Shown: positions 15,849 to 23,688 of the stretch, in pieces
Layout of the letters: every line of letters starts with the position of its first letter
Position numbering within the stretch: position 1 is the stretch's first letter
NCBI GenBank assembly: GCA_904420075.1
Contig: CAJFTX010000012.1
Span: forward strand, 16,326 to 80,325
Length of the DNA: 64,000 nt
Reading direction: 5' to 3'
From: an uncultured Clostridia bacterium
GTDB lineage: Bacteria > Bacillota > Clostridia > Oscillospirales > Feifaniaceae
Made by a program: the position numbers and the translations under genes
Notes under the pieces: generated by a model
Databases searched by the model: none
What the model saw: the letters and a program-made list of their open reading frames with translations, nothing else
Told to the model about the DNA's origin: nothing

Positions 15849-17498
15849 TTAGGCAATAAAATCGTTGGATTGCGGGGTGAGATAGGCGATCAGATAGATG
15901 ATCTCACCGTTGTTGTCGACCACAAAATCGACACAGTAATTCTCAAAAAAGTCCACCGAGAAGAGCAGATCAGAGCTGGCTCCGAGCGAGGCGCCCGTCA
16001 CCGTTTCACCGAGGACGTCCCCGTCGACCAAAGTGATCACCGCCCGGTCGGAGAGCTCAATGAAGCGGTAATGGTCAGGATCAGAATAGTAGCTGTAATG
16101 TGTGCCGGTTGAGACAGATTCGGTCGATTCGATCTCCGCGCGGCCGTCCTTGCCGATCGGCGCAATGGTGAGAAGATTGTCGTTTGCCTGAATCAGCGAG
16201 GCGCGGTAGAAGGTGTAGCCGGTGCCGGTGGGGCTCATCTCAAACGAGCTGAGGTCGGTGATCATGGCGCCGTCCTGCCCGTTGGCGACAGCGGTGTTCA
16301 TATCCGATTCGGTGTAGTAAATTCTGCGAACAGTCCCCTGGTCGCCGAGCTCGGCGCAGACCACGCCGCCCTCCGGAATCTCGGTGATCGGATCGTCGCT
16401 GAGGAAGAGCTTCTCAACGGGGAAAGGCTTGCTGTTGTCATAGGCTTCGGAGTAGTACCAGCGGAGTTCTCCGTTTACAGCCAGCTGTACGCCGAGCTTC
16501 TGCTGGTTTTCACCGGCTGCGACGGTTTGCGTCTCCCCGGTGAATACCGCGAAGCGGTTGTAGAAGGTCTCTATCGCCGTGTCGCTCTCAAGCGTCACGG
16601 AGACATCCTTGGAGAGCGCGACCTCGCCGCGGACAAAGAGAAGGGTGATTGTCGCTGAGCCCGGCTGGGTGGATTTGAGTGAGATTACTCCGTCCTTGAC
16701 CTCAAAAAGACCGGTCGGATCGCTCTTGAGAGAGAAATTAAGGGAGACACTCAGATCCTTCCGGGTGCCGAGCTGATCCAGAATGAGCGCGGTGACATCC
16801 CCGGTCTCAGTACCGGCGGGGAGGGTCGCGCTGTCGCCGAAACGCGCCGCCTCGAGCGCGACGAGCTGCTCGTTGGCGGTCGTAATGTATTCTACCGCAC
16901 GGTCGAGGATGACGACAGCCTCCGCGCGGGTGACCGGGTCGTTCGGTTTGAAGGTGCCGTCCTCATAGCCGTTAATAATGCCGGCCGAGGCGGCGATCAG
17001 AATATCGTTTTGCAGCTCCTCGGGCACGTCGGAGATGTCGCTGAAGCTTATGTCGCCGGTGGGCTTGGTACCGGAGAGACCGAGCGCGCGCACAGCCGAC
17101 GAGGCGACCTCGGCGCGGGTGGCGTCCCGGTGCGGCTCAAAGGAGCCGTCTTTCCCCGGGAGCAGCTCGGTGACCGACTCGATATAGCTGTAGGACCACT
17201 TGTCCGCGGGGACATCCCCGTAGCTCGGGGTGTCCGGAGTCTGCTCCGGCAGCTCGAAGCCGAGCACCAGAATTTTGGCGAGCTGCTCCCGGGTGACCGG
17301 ACTGTCCGGCGCGAACAGGCCGTCTCCAATACCGCCGACAATGCCGGCCTTTGCAAACTTTTCGATGGCCGTAGCGGCCCAGTCAAACTCCGGCCCCACG
17401 TCGGAAAAGTGCTCGCTCGCCGCGGCGGGAAGCGCCGCGGAGGCGAGCATCACAGTTCCGAGGGAGAGGGAGAGAATACGCTTTGTGAACTGATTCAT
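15849..17498 (-). CDS. S-layer homology (SLH) domain surface protein
   Basis: A 549-residue exported protein. Residues 1-28 form a signal peptide (KRILSLSLGTVMLASAALPAAAS). Three SLH repeats follow, near residues 30-80 (HFSDV...GIVGGIGDGLFAPDSPVTREQ), 92-145 and 155-205 (AGIINGYEDGTFKPNDPVTRAE); they bind pyruvylated cell-wall polymer. The rest (about 210-549) has beta-rich stretches, one Ig-like (ISLKSTQPGSATITL), of unknown role. The ATG at 17498 is preferred because AAAGGAGG sits just ahead; an upstream in-frame extension lacks one. It stands alone, between the former element and tRNA-Leu. Confidence 0.88.
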   Translation of the reverse strand: MNQFTKRILSLSLGTVMLASAALPAAASEHFSDVGPEFDWAATAIEKFAKAGIVGGIGDGLFAPDSPVTREQLAKILVLGFELPEQTPDTPSYGDVPADKWSYSYIESVTELLPGKDGSFEPHRDATRAEVASSAVRALGLSGTKPTGDISFSDISDVPEELQNDILIAASAGIINGYEDGTFKPNDPVTRAEAVVILDRAVEYITTANEQLVALEAARFGDSATLPAGTETGDVTALILDQLGTRKDLSVSLNFSLKSDPTGLFEVKDGVISLKSTQPGSATITLLFVRGEVALSKDVSVTLESDTAIETFYNRFAVFTGETQTVAAGENQQKLGVQLAVNGELRWYYSEAYDNSKPFPVEKLFLSDDPITEIPEGGVVCAELGDQGTVRRIYYTESDMNTAVANGQDGAMITDLSSFEMSPTGTGYTFYRASLIQANDNLLTIAPIGKDGRAEIESTESVSTGTHYSYYSDPDHYRFIELSDRAVITLVDGDVLGETVTGASLGASSDLLFSVDFFENYCVDFVVDNNGEIIYLIAYLTPQSNDFIA

Positions 17499-17647
17499 AG
17501 AAAGACCTCCTTTTGACAGGCTTTTGTGGTAACAATTATAATATAACACCTTCTAAAAAGAAAGACGTGAACGGATTAAAAATTGTTCCAAAAAGAAGGA
17601 CGCTGTTTGACAAAAGTTAGGGTTTCTGCTAAAATAAACAGGCATTT

Positions 17648-17731
17648 GCGGGCGTGGCGGAATTGGCAGACGCGCCAGACTTAGGATCTGGTGTCTCCGA
17701 CGTGCAGGTTCAAGTCCTGTCGCCCGCACCA
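17648..17731 (+). tRNA. tRNA-Leu (anticodon UAG)
   Basis: Acceptor GCGGGCG pairs with CGCCCGC, followed by A and an encoded CCA. The anticodon stem CCAGA/TCTGG encloses the loop CTTAGGA with anticodon TAG. The variable arm is extended as expected for a class II tRNA, and the T-loop reads GGTTCAAGTCC. The length is 84 bases with CCA. A GC-rich hairpin (17739-17745 / 17752-17758) follows and may help end transcription. Confidence 0.95.
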
Positions 17732-17775
17732 CTGTGTTGCGGGCCGCAGGGGGCCCGCGACCGCTTGCTTTTATA

Positions 17776-17991
17776 GTAAGGACGTTCGAACCCTATCGGC
17801 GCCTCTCTTCTGGGGGAGCGAAACCGAACGCCGTCCGATGTGACGGAGCGGGCGGATTCAAAACAGTGAGAAAAATAGGATACGGGCAGTTCGTGACCAT
17901 CCTGCCTGAGAGGCCCGGCTTCGGGCCTTCCAAATCAAAACTAGGGAAGGAAGTACGAAACAGGTGCGCCCATCCTTGGGCGCGCCTTTTT
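17776..17991 (+). promoter_or_regulatory. Structured leader with terminator ahead of queL; candidate queuosine-precursor riboswitch
   Basis: Long-range pairing GGACGTTCG (17780-17788) with CGAACGCCGTCC (17825-17836, 3-nt bulge), a hairpin GGGCAG/CTGCC (17884-17906), a hairpin GGCCCG/CGGGCC (17912-17927), then AAATCAAAACTAGGGAAGG, similar in wording to the A-rich tail of preQ1 aptamers, and an intrinsic terminator (17963-17986 plus TTTTT). The following genes concern queuine, so a preQ1/queuine-sensing leader is plausible. It does not fit the compact preQ1-I layout, and the class is undetermined. Confidence 0.5.
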
Positions 17992-17997
17992 GTGTGT

Positions 17998-18693
17998 ATG
18001 GAGAGATATAGTAAAATTTTAGAGAAGAAAAAAAGAGAGATTGTATTGCTCCGAGGACGGGGATGTGTCTATCGGAGATGTGCGTTCTGTGACTACCATC
18101 TGGACCGGTGTGCAGATGAGCGGGAGAATTTTGAGCTGAACCGCGCGGTGCTGGGGCGGGTTACAGGGGAGTTTGAGGAGTTGGAGGTAATCAACAGCGG
18201 CTCCGTATTTGAACTGGACGTCGAGACGCTTGCGCTTTTGAAACAGATCTGCCGTGAAAAAGGGATTCGAACCCTCCACTTTGAGGCGCACGCGCTCTAC
18301 CGCGAGAAAATTCCAGCGCTCCGGCGGGATTTTTCAGAGTTCCAGCTGAAAATGAAGCTGGGGCTTGAGACATTTGACTATGAGCTCCGGGAGGGCGTGC
18401 TGAAAAAGGGGATACGCGAACGCGATGCGGCGGCGATCAGCAGGGCGTTTGACGAGGCGAATTTCCTCTTTGGAATTGAGGGACAGAGCCTCCTGTCCAT
18501 GCGGCGCGACATTGAGCTCGGGCTTGCGCACTTCGAGCGCATCTGTATCAACCTCATGTGTGAAAACTCGACCCCAATCAGGCCGGACGCCGGAGTGATC
18601 TCCTGCTTTGTAAAGGAGCTCTACCCACGGTATAAAGAGGACGAGCGGGTGGACATCTTGCTGAACAATACGGATTTTGGAGTGGGGGATTGA
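17998..18693 (+). CDS. queL: QueL-like radical SAM enzyme of queuosine salvage
   Basis: A 231-residue protein. Motifs LEKKKREIVLL..G.GC.YRRCAFCDY, LEVINSGSVFEL and KLGLETFDYELREGV match the Clostridioides difficile QueL family, which frees queuine base from queuosine so that it can be put back into tRNA. The cluster motif is C-x4-C-x2-C rather than the usual C-x3-C-x2-C. The first in-frame ATG is 17998, only seven bases after the T-run of the leader terminator, and no ribosome site lies between; GGGAAGGAAG is 45 nt upstream. The queuosine-precursor transporter follows after one base. Confidence 0.82.
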   Translation: MERYSKILEKKKREIVLLRGRGCVYRRCAFCDYHLDRCADERENFELNRAVLGRVTGEFEELEVINSGSVFELDVETLALLKQICREKGIRTLHFEAHALYREKIPALRRDFSEFQLKMKLGLETFDYELREGVLKKGIRERDAAAISRAFDEANFLFGIEGQSLLSMRRDIELGLAHFERICINLMCENSTPIRPDAGVISCFVKELYPRYKEDERVDILLNNTDFGVGD

Positions 18694-18694
18694 G

Positions 18695-19402
18695 ATGGGA
18701 AACGAACTCTTGCTGGCGGGATCGGTGCTGTTTATCTTTTCAGCAGTGCTGCTCGGCTACCGGCTTTTTGGGAGAGCGGGGCTGTACTGCGTATCGGTTG
18801 TTGCGACGGTGCTCGCCAATATCGAGGTGCTGATTCTCGTAAACGCCTTTGGAATGGAACAGACGCTCGGAAATGTGCTGTTTGCGGCGACCTTTTTGAT
18901 TACGGATATCCTCTCAGAATGCGAGGGGAAGCGGGCTGCGAACCGGGCGGTGTGGCTGGGACTGTTCGCTTCGCTGTTCTTTCTGCTGCTCAGTCAGAGC
19001 TGGCTGCTCTATCTCCCGAGCGAGGGGGACTGGGCGCTGGGGCCGATCAGAGAGATCTTCTCCAACACGCCGAGAATGCTCATTTCGTCGCTCGCGGTCT
19101 ATGCGATCAGTCAGATGTTTGATGTGTGGCTCTACCACCGCTGGTGGCAGTTTACGGAGAAACGGTGCGGTGACAGACGGCGGTTTCTCTGGTTGAGAAA
19201 TAACGGCTCTACACTGATCAGTCAGTTTTTGAACACCTTTCTGTTCACGGCGTTTGCGTTTTATGGAACCTATGACAGCGGGACGCTGTTCTCCATTTTC
19301 CTGTCGAGCTATGTGATTTTTATTTTCACCTCGCTGCTCGATACGCCGGTGCTCTATCTCGCGCGAAAGATTGGAGACCGGAGAGAAAAGAGCGCGACCT
19401 GA
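18695..19402 (+). CDS. yhhQ: Queuosine precursor transporter (YhhQ/QPTR family)
   Basis: A 235-residue membrane protein with about six spans. The family blocks FAATFLITDILSE.EGKRAANRAVWLGL, ISQMFDVWLYH and WLRNNGSTLISQFLNT are clear. YhhQ imports queuine or its precursors preQ0/preQ1. The ATG at 18695 is one base after the queL stop and follows GGAGTGGGGG. Gene pairing with queL fits a salvage pathway in which free or released queuine is taken up and reused. A terminator follows. Confidence 0.88.
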   Translation: MGNELLLAGSVLFIFSAVLLGYRLFGRAGLYCVSVVATVLANIEVLILVNAFGMEQTLGNVLFAATFLITDILSECEGKRAANRAVWLGLFASLFFLLLSQSWLLYLPSEGDWALGPIREIFSNTPRMLISSLAVYAISQMFDVWLYHRWWQFTEKRCGDRRRFLWLRNNGSTLISQFLNTFLFTAFAFYGTYDSGTLFSIFLSSYVIFIFTSLLDTPVLYLARKIGDRREKSAT

Positions 19403-19409
19403 CCGCTCA

Positions 19410-19444
19410 AGAGAGGCCGCCGATGGGCGGCCTCTCTGTTCTTT
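19410..19444 (+). terminator. Intrinsic terminator of queL-yhhQ
   Basis: Perfect 12-bp stem (19410-19421 / 19426-19437), then GTTCTTTT. Confidence 0.85.
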
Positions 19445-19480
19445 TGGCCCGGCGAGCTGCGAAACGTTTTGAAAGAGGGG

Positions 19481-19532
19481 TTGACAGCCGAGGGCAGACG
19501 GATTATAATAAACCTATAAAACATATAGGTTT
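19481..19532 (+). promoter_or_regulatory. cysK promoter with start-site inverted repeat
   Basis: TTGACA (19481-19486), 17-nt spacer, TATAAT (19504-19509). AAACCTATA (19510-19518) and its exact complement TATAGGTTT (19524-19532), 5 nt apart, cover the expected +1, an operator position. The regulator is unknown. Confidence 0.8.
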
Positions 19533-19557
19533 ATGGCGAGACGGGGGAGAGGCGGCA

Positions 19558-19611
19558 ATGGGACAAAAATACGGCATGAAACGATGTTGCAGTGAGGTCT
19601 GTGCTCAGTAA
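19558..19611 (+). CDS. Cysteine-rich 17-residue leader peptide of cysK
   Basis: The ORF encodes MGQKYGMKRCCSEVCAQ, with GGGGAGAGG just ahead of its ATG. It starts about 40 nt after the -10 box and ends 33 nt before cysK. Three cysteines in a row of six residues upstream of a cysteine synthase gene suggest a sensor of cysteinyl-tRNA supply by ribosome stalling. No terminator lies between it and cysK, so control, if any, would be on translation or RNA stability. Confidence 0.6.
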   Translation: MGQKYGMKRCCSEVCAQ

Positions 19612-19644
19612 CCGTTTATCTTTGAGGAAAGGGAGATCAACTGA

Positions 19645-20574
19645 ATGAGAATTGTCGATAGAATTACAGACTTGATCGGCGGGACGCCGCTGCTGAAACT
19701 GAACAACTACAGCAGAGAGAAGGGGCTTGAGGCGAGCATTTATGGGAAATTGGAGTACTTCAACCCCGCCGGAAGCGTGAAGGACAGAATCGCCAGAGCG
19801 ATGGTGGACGACGCGGAGGCGAGAGGGCTGCTGAAGCCGGGAGCGGTGATCATTGAGCCGACCAGCGGCAACACGGGAATTGGCCTTGCGGCGGTCGCCG
19901 CATCGAGAGGCTATCGGATCATCCTGACGATGCCGGAGACGATGAGCGTAGAGCGCCGCAATCTGTTGAAGGCGTACGGGGCGGAGCTGGTGCTCACCGA
20001 AGGGGCGAAGGGGATGAGAGGCGCGATCGAAAAAGCGCAGGAGCTCGCGGCCGAGACGCCGAACAGCTTCATTCCCAGCCAGTTTACCAATGCGGCAAAT
20101 CCGGCGGTGCACCGCGGCACCACGGGTCCTGAGATTTGGGAGGACACCGACGGGACGGTGGATATCTTTGTCGCGGGCGTCGGCACCGGCGGTACAATTT
20201 CAGGGGTCGGAGAATACCTGAAGAGCAGGAACCCGGATATCAAGGTGGTGGCTGTCGAGCCCGCCGGTTCGCCGGTGCTCTCCAAAGGTGCGGCCGGACC
20301 CCACAAAATTCAGGGGATCGGCGCCGGTTTTATACCGGATACGCTGGACACCGGGGTCTACGACGAGATTATCCCTGTGGAGGATCAGGACGCCTTTGAG
20401 ACCGGACGTACTCTCGCGAGAAAAGAGGGCGTGCTGGTCGGAATCTCCTCCGGGGCTGCGGTCTGGGCGGCGACTGAGCTTGCAAAACGGCCGGAGAACC
20501 GGGGGAAGAGAATCGTCGTACTGCTGCCGGACACCGGGGAGCGCTATCTGTCCACCCCTATGTTTGCAGAATAG
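19645..20574 (+). CDS. cysK: Cysteine synthase A (O-acetylserine sulfhydrylase)
   Basis: Joins O-acetylserine and sulfide to make cysteine with PLP. The 309 residues show [22 protein letters not shown] with the PLP Lys at about 46, [32 protein letters not shown] for the PLP phosphate, and [11 protein letters not shown]. Length is normal. The start follows GAGGAAAGGGAG. It is transcribed alone from a strong promoter with a leader peptide and ends in a terminator. Confidence 0.96.
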   Translation: MRIVDRITDLIGGTPLLKLNNYSREKGLEASIYGKLEYFNPAGSVKDRIARAMVDDAEARGLLKPGAVIIEPTSGNTGIGLAAVAASRGYRIILTMPETMSVERRNLLKAYGAELVLTEGAKGMRGAIEKAQELAAETPNSFIPSQFTNAANPAVHRGTTGPEIWEDTDGTVDIFVAGVGTGGTISGVGEYLKSRNPDIKVVAVEPAGSPVLSKGAAGPHKIQGIGAGFIPDTLDTGVYDEIIPVEDQDAFETGRTLARKEGVLVGISSGAAVWAATELAKRPENRGKRIVVLLPDTGERYLSTPMFAE

Positions 20575-20583
20575 GTTCGAGAG

Positions 20584-20616
20584 AGAAGCGGGGAGCACGC
20601 TCCCCGCTTCTTTTTG
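20584..20616 (+). terminator. Intrinsic terminator of cysK
   Basis: Perfect 13-bp stem (20584-20596 / 20599-20611) followed by TTTT. Confidence 0.9.
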
Positions 20617-20701
20617 CGACTGAAACTGCGCGGCGATCGGACGCAGATCCCGCGCATTCTATTTCAACAGGGGGGCACATAAAATATAGGGAGGTGATCA
20701 C

Positions 20702-21187
20702 ATGAGAGAACTGACCTATAACCGTGAGGCGGTCCTTGCCTATGCGGAGAAGTGGGCGTTCGGCCGAAACCCGGCCTATCTGGATTTTGAGACGCTCGGC
20801 GGGGACTGCACAAACTATGCCTCGCAGTGCATCTATGCGGGCAGTGGAGTAATGAATCCCACTCCGGTGACCGGCTGGTTCTACTACTCGAGCAGCAACC
20901 GTACCGCCTCCTGGACAGGGGTGGAGTATCTCTACCGCTTTCTGGTGAACAACAGCGGGGTGGGGCCTTACGCGCAGGAGGTGGATGAGAGCGGAGCGGA
21001 ACCCGGAGACATCGTACAGCTCGGGAGAGAGGACGGCAGTTTCTATCACTCGCCGGTTGTCGTCGCAAAACGGGATGGGAGACTCTATGTCGCGGCGCAC
21101 TCGTTTGACGCGTACATGCGGCCGCTGGACAGTTATCTGTTTGCAAAATCACGATTTTTACATATCTGCGGAGTGAGAAATTGGTAG
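20702..21187 (+). CDS. Amidase_6-type papain-fold protein
   Basis: A 161-residue protein with N-terminal YNREAVLAYAEKW..GRNPAY, then GGDCTNYASQCIYAG with the likely nucleophile Cys, YHSPVVVAKRDG with a likely catalytic His, and VAAHSFDAYMRPLDSY. These are the blocks of the putative amidase domain (Amidase_6) common in spore-forming Firmicutes. There is no signal peptide, so it acts in the cytosol or is released by lysis. GGGAGGTGATCAC precedes the ATG. Substrate unknown; peptidoglycan amide bonds are a guess. It stands alone. Confidence 0.8.
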   Translation: MRELTYNREAVLAYAEKWAFGRNPAYLDFETLGGDCTNYASQCIYAGSGVMNPTPVTGWFYYSSSNRTASWTGVEYLYRFLVNNSGVGPYAQEVDESGAEPGDIVQLGREDGSFYHSPVVVAKRDGRLYVAAHSFDAYMRPLDSYLFAKSRFLHICGVRNW

Positions 21188-21211
21188 AAGCTGCAAAAGC
21201 GGAAAAAACCA

Positions 21212-21240
21212 TTGACATCTTGCGGTACGAACCCTATATT
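21212..21240 (+). promoter_or_regulatory. Sigma-A promoter of the TIM-like gene
   Basis: TTGACA (21212-21217), 17-nt spacer, TATATT (21235-21240). Confidence 0.8.
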
Positions 21241-21324
21241 ATTAAGTGGAAGTATTTGCCCAGAGCGTTAATTTTTTCGGGATAATACAAATTGGAATTT
21301 TGTAAAGGAAAGGTAGTGTTTCGG

Positions 21325-22023
21325 ATGAAGCGCAAAATCAGAACCCCGTATTTTGAAATTGGGATAAAGAACTATGTCTATGGAGACAAGGTGCTGGAGC
21401 TCGCAAAGGTTGCGGACGCGGCGGCTGAGAAGTATGACATTGATATCCTGTTTATTGTGCCCTGTGTGGAGCTGCGCAGAGTCGTTGAGAACACGAAGAA
21501 CCTGATTGTGCTCGCGCCGTATATGGATACGCTGCGCCCGGGCCGCGGCATGGCGGATATCCTCCCCGAGGGGATCAAGGCGGCCGGCGCCGCCGGCGTA
21601 GTGGTCAACCACTGCGAGAAGCCGATGTCGCTGCCGCAGATCAAGAAGACGATCGACCGCGCAAACGAGCTCGACCTCCTCTCCTTTGCCTGTGCGGACT
21701 CGATCGCCGAGGCGCGCGCGATTGCCGAGCTGCACCCCGATATCATCAATCCGGAGCCGACCGATATCATCGGTTCGGGTACCGCGAGCGACATGAGCTA
21801 CGTCATGGAGTCGATCAAGGTGATCAAGGCGATCGACCCGAACATCATGGTCGAGCAGGCGGCGGGTATTACCAACGGCCAGCAGGTTTATGATTTCATC
21901 ATGGCCGGTTCTGAGGCGGCCGGTTCCGCTTCGGGCATCTTCAACGCGCCGGACCCCTATGCGATGGTGGATGAGATGGTCGCCGCGACAAGAAGAGCGG
22001 CGGACGATCTGAAGAAAAAATAA
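21325..22023 (+). CDS. Triosephosphate-isomerase-like TIM-barrel protein
   Basis: A 232-residue protein. The expected TIM residues are in place: Lys in YFEIGIKNY, His in VVNHCEKP, the base Glu in INPEPTDIIGSG, and a phosphate loop ITNGQQVYDFIMAGSEAAGSASGI. It belongs to the atypical TIM group that includes erythrulose-phosphate isomerases (LerI/EryH), so the substrate may be a triose or tetrulose phosphate. The ATG at 21325 follows AAAGGAAAGG. A weak hairpin (22024-22036) then T-run follows, but yjbQ is only 120 bases on and may be co-expressed. Confidence 0.8.
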   Translation: MKRKIRTPYFEIGIKNYVYGDKVLELAKVADAAAEKYDIDILFIVPCVELRRVVENTKNLIVLAPYMDTLRPGRGMADILPEGIKAAGAAGVVVNHCEKPMSLPQIKKTIDRANELDLLSFACADSIAEARAIAELHPDIINPEPTDIIGSGTASDMSYVMESIKVIKAIDPNIMVEQAAGITNGQQVYDFIMAGSEAAGSASGIFNAPDPYAMVDEMVAATRRAADDLKKK

Positions 22024-22143
22024 GCGGGCGTCCCGCCCTGTTTTTGCGGGCTGTGCTGCGGGTTCTGCGCGGTGCACCTGCGCTTTGGAAATGATGCTGT
22101 GGGTAACTTTCGGCGAGTGCCTACAGAAAAAATGGAGGAGACT

Positions 22144-22641
22144 ATGAAGATTTTTAGAGAGACAGTCAAGGCCCAGTCCACCGGTATGCGTCCGACATTC
22201 CACAAAATCACCGATCAGGTGAAGGATATCGTCGCCCGCTCCGGCATTCAGAACGGTTTTGTGCTGGTGTATTCGCACCACACCACCTGCTCGGTTGTGA
22301 CCCAGGAGGATTCGTTCGACATGGCGTACACCGGACTCGAGTATATGCAGCAGGATCTGGTGGATATCTTCGAGGAGATGATTCCGCAGTGCCGTCATGA
22401 GGGACAGTATATGCATCCGGGTCCCAAGGCTACGGTGTTCGCGGCGGAGCACGGCGAGGACTCCACCGGAGTCATCAATACCGACGCGCATCTGCGCTCG
22501 ATGTTTATGGGCAGAAGCGAGTCGATCGTGATTGCGGACGGCGCAATGGATCTCGGCGAGTTCGGCCACATCTACTTTATCGATTTTGACTGGACGCGTC
22601 CGCGTGAGCGCACCGTTCAGGTTCAGGTGATCGGCGAATAA
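22144..22641 (+). CDS. yjbQ: YjbQ/UPF0047 family protein
   Basis: A 165-residue protein with family blocks FHKITDQVKDIV, GFVLVYSHHTTCSVVTQED, MHPGPKATVFAAEHGEDSTGVINTDAHLRSM, and GEFGHIYFIDFDWTRPRERTVQVQV. E. coli YjbQ shows weak thiamine-phosphate-forming activity and the His/Cys/Glu pocket is kept here. The physiological role is not settled. It is somewhat longer than the usual 138 residues owing to an insert after the TCS segment (FDMAYTGLEYMQQDLVDIFE). GGAGGA precedes the ATG at 22144. Confidence 0.9.
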   Translation: MKIFRETVKAQSTGMRPTFHKITDQVKDIVARSGIQNGFVLVYSHHTTCSVVTQEDSFDMAYTGLEYMQQDLVDIFEEMIPQCRHEGQYMHPGPKATVFAAEHGEDSTGVINTDAHLRSMFMGRSESIVIADGAMDLGEFGHIYFIDFDWTRPRERTVQVQVIGE

Positions 22642-22665
22642 GCCTCACCGGAGAGCGGTGATACA

Positions 22666-22705
22666 GACGGGAGATAGATGGAACTCTATCTCCCGTCTTT
22701 TTTTT
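22666..22705 (+). terminator. Intrinsic terminator after yjbQ
   Basis: 12-bp stem (22666-22677 / 22686-22697), then a run of eight or more T. Confidence 0.9.
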
Positions 22706-22793
22706 GTTTTGACAAATTTGACGAATTTGGGAAAAGATGATATTATTTTGTGCATATAAAGCATAAAAGTGGTTGAATAGGAGTTGGATTTTG

Positions 22794-23651
22794 ATGCAGA
22801 GGAGCGGGCGAATACGGCTGATACAGATGGCGGTCTGTCTGCTCTGCTGCCTGTGCCTGGCGGGGTGTGTGCGCGCGGAGGTGCCAGAGGGAGTACAAGT
22901 TCCAATTCTGCTCTACCACCACTTTAGTGAGCAGGGAAGTGGGGTCACGCCTGAGACGTTTGAACTGCATATGAGAACCCTTGCAGAGGCGGGATACACT
23001 GCGGTGACATTTGATCAGCTGGTGAATTATGTGCAGAGGAGAGGGGAACTGCCGGAGCGTCCGGTCTGTATTACGATGGATGACGGCTATCTCAGCAACT
23101 ACGAGATCGCCTGGCCGATTTTGGAGCGCTACGGTATGAAAGCCACCATTTTTGTGATCGGGTCCTCGGTCGGCCATACGGAGCGATACAAGGATACGGA
23201 ATATCCGATCACGCCGCACTTCACCTGGGAACAGGGACGGGAGATGGTGCGCTCCGGCACGGTTGATTTACAGTGTCATACCTATGATATGCACCAGTGG
23301 GCGCCCTATGAGGAGAGGAGTCCGGCGCGGGAGAATGTGCTGCCGCTCGAAGGGGAATCGGAACAGGAGTACGCGGCGGCGCTTGTGGAGGATATCGAGG
23401 CATTTCAGCGCGACTACAGAGAAGCGCTGGGGAAACGGGCCGACGTCCTCGCCTATCCCGGAGGACAGTACAGTGAACAGGCGGAGAAAATTGTGCGAGA
23501 ACAGGGCTTTTTGGCGACAGTGACCTCGGACGCCTCGCGGGAAAACTGGATTTTTGAAGGAAAGCCGGAGAGCCTCTACGGACTCGGACGGAAAAATATT
23601 GAGGAGAGCGTGACGGCGGAACAGCTTTTAGAGATGGTCAAGTGTGAGTGA
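22794..23651 (+). CDS. Polysaccharide deacetylase lipoprotein (NodB fold), copy 1
   Basis: A 285-residue lipoprotein: residues 1-25 are a signal with lipobox LAGC (Cys 25). The NodB domain shows VPILLYHHF, ITMDDGYLSNYE with the metal and catalytic Asp, and CHTYDMHQW with the His-x3-His metal site. It probably removes acetyl groups from a cell-wall or surface polysaccharide, at the outer membrane face. AGGAG lies 10 nt before the ATG. A closely similar gene follows 37 bases downstream. Confidence 0.87.
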   Translation: MQRSGRIRLIQMAVCLLCCLCLAGCVRAEVPEGVQVPILLYHHFSEQGSGVTPETFELHMRTLAEAGYTAVTFDQLVNYVQRRGELPERPVCITMDDGYLSNYEIAWPILERYGMKATIFVIGSSVGHTERYKDTEYPITPHFTWEQGREMVRSGTVDLQCHTYDMHQWAPYEERSPARENVLPLEGESEQEYAAALVEDIEAFQRDYREALGKRADVLAYPGGQYSEQAEKIVREQGFLATVTSDASRENWIFEGKPESLYGLGRKNIEESVTAEQLLEMVKCE

Positions 23652-23688
23652 AACTTCGCGCAGCGCGCCGCAAAAGGGGAGGAGAAAA

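Noticed and set aside
17900..17960. Classic preQ1-I aptamer
   Set aside because: The A-rich tail looks similar but the required short stem and loop directly before it are not in the right arrangement.
17734..17997. N-terminal extension of queL through the leader
   Set aside because: The extension crosses the terminator and leader stems and has no ribosome site; the family N-terminus begins at MERYSKILE.
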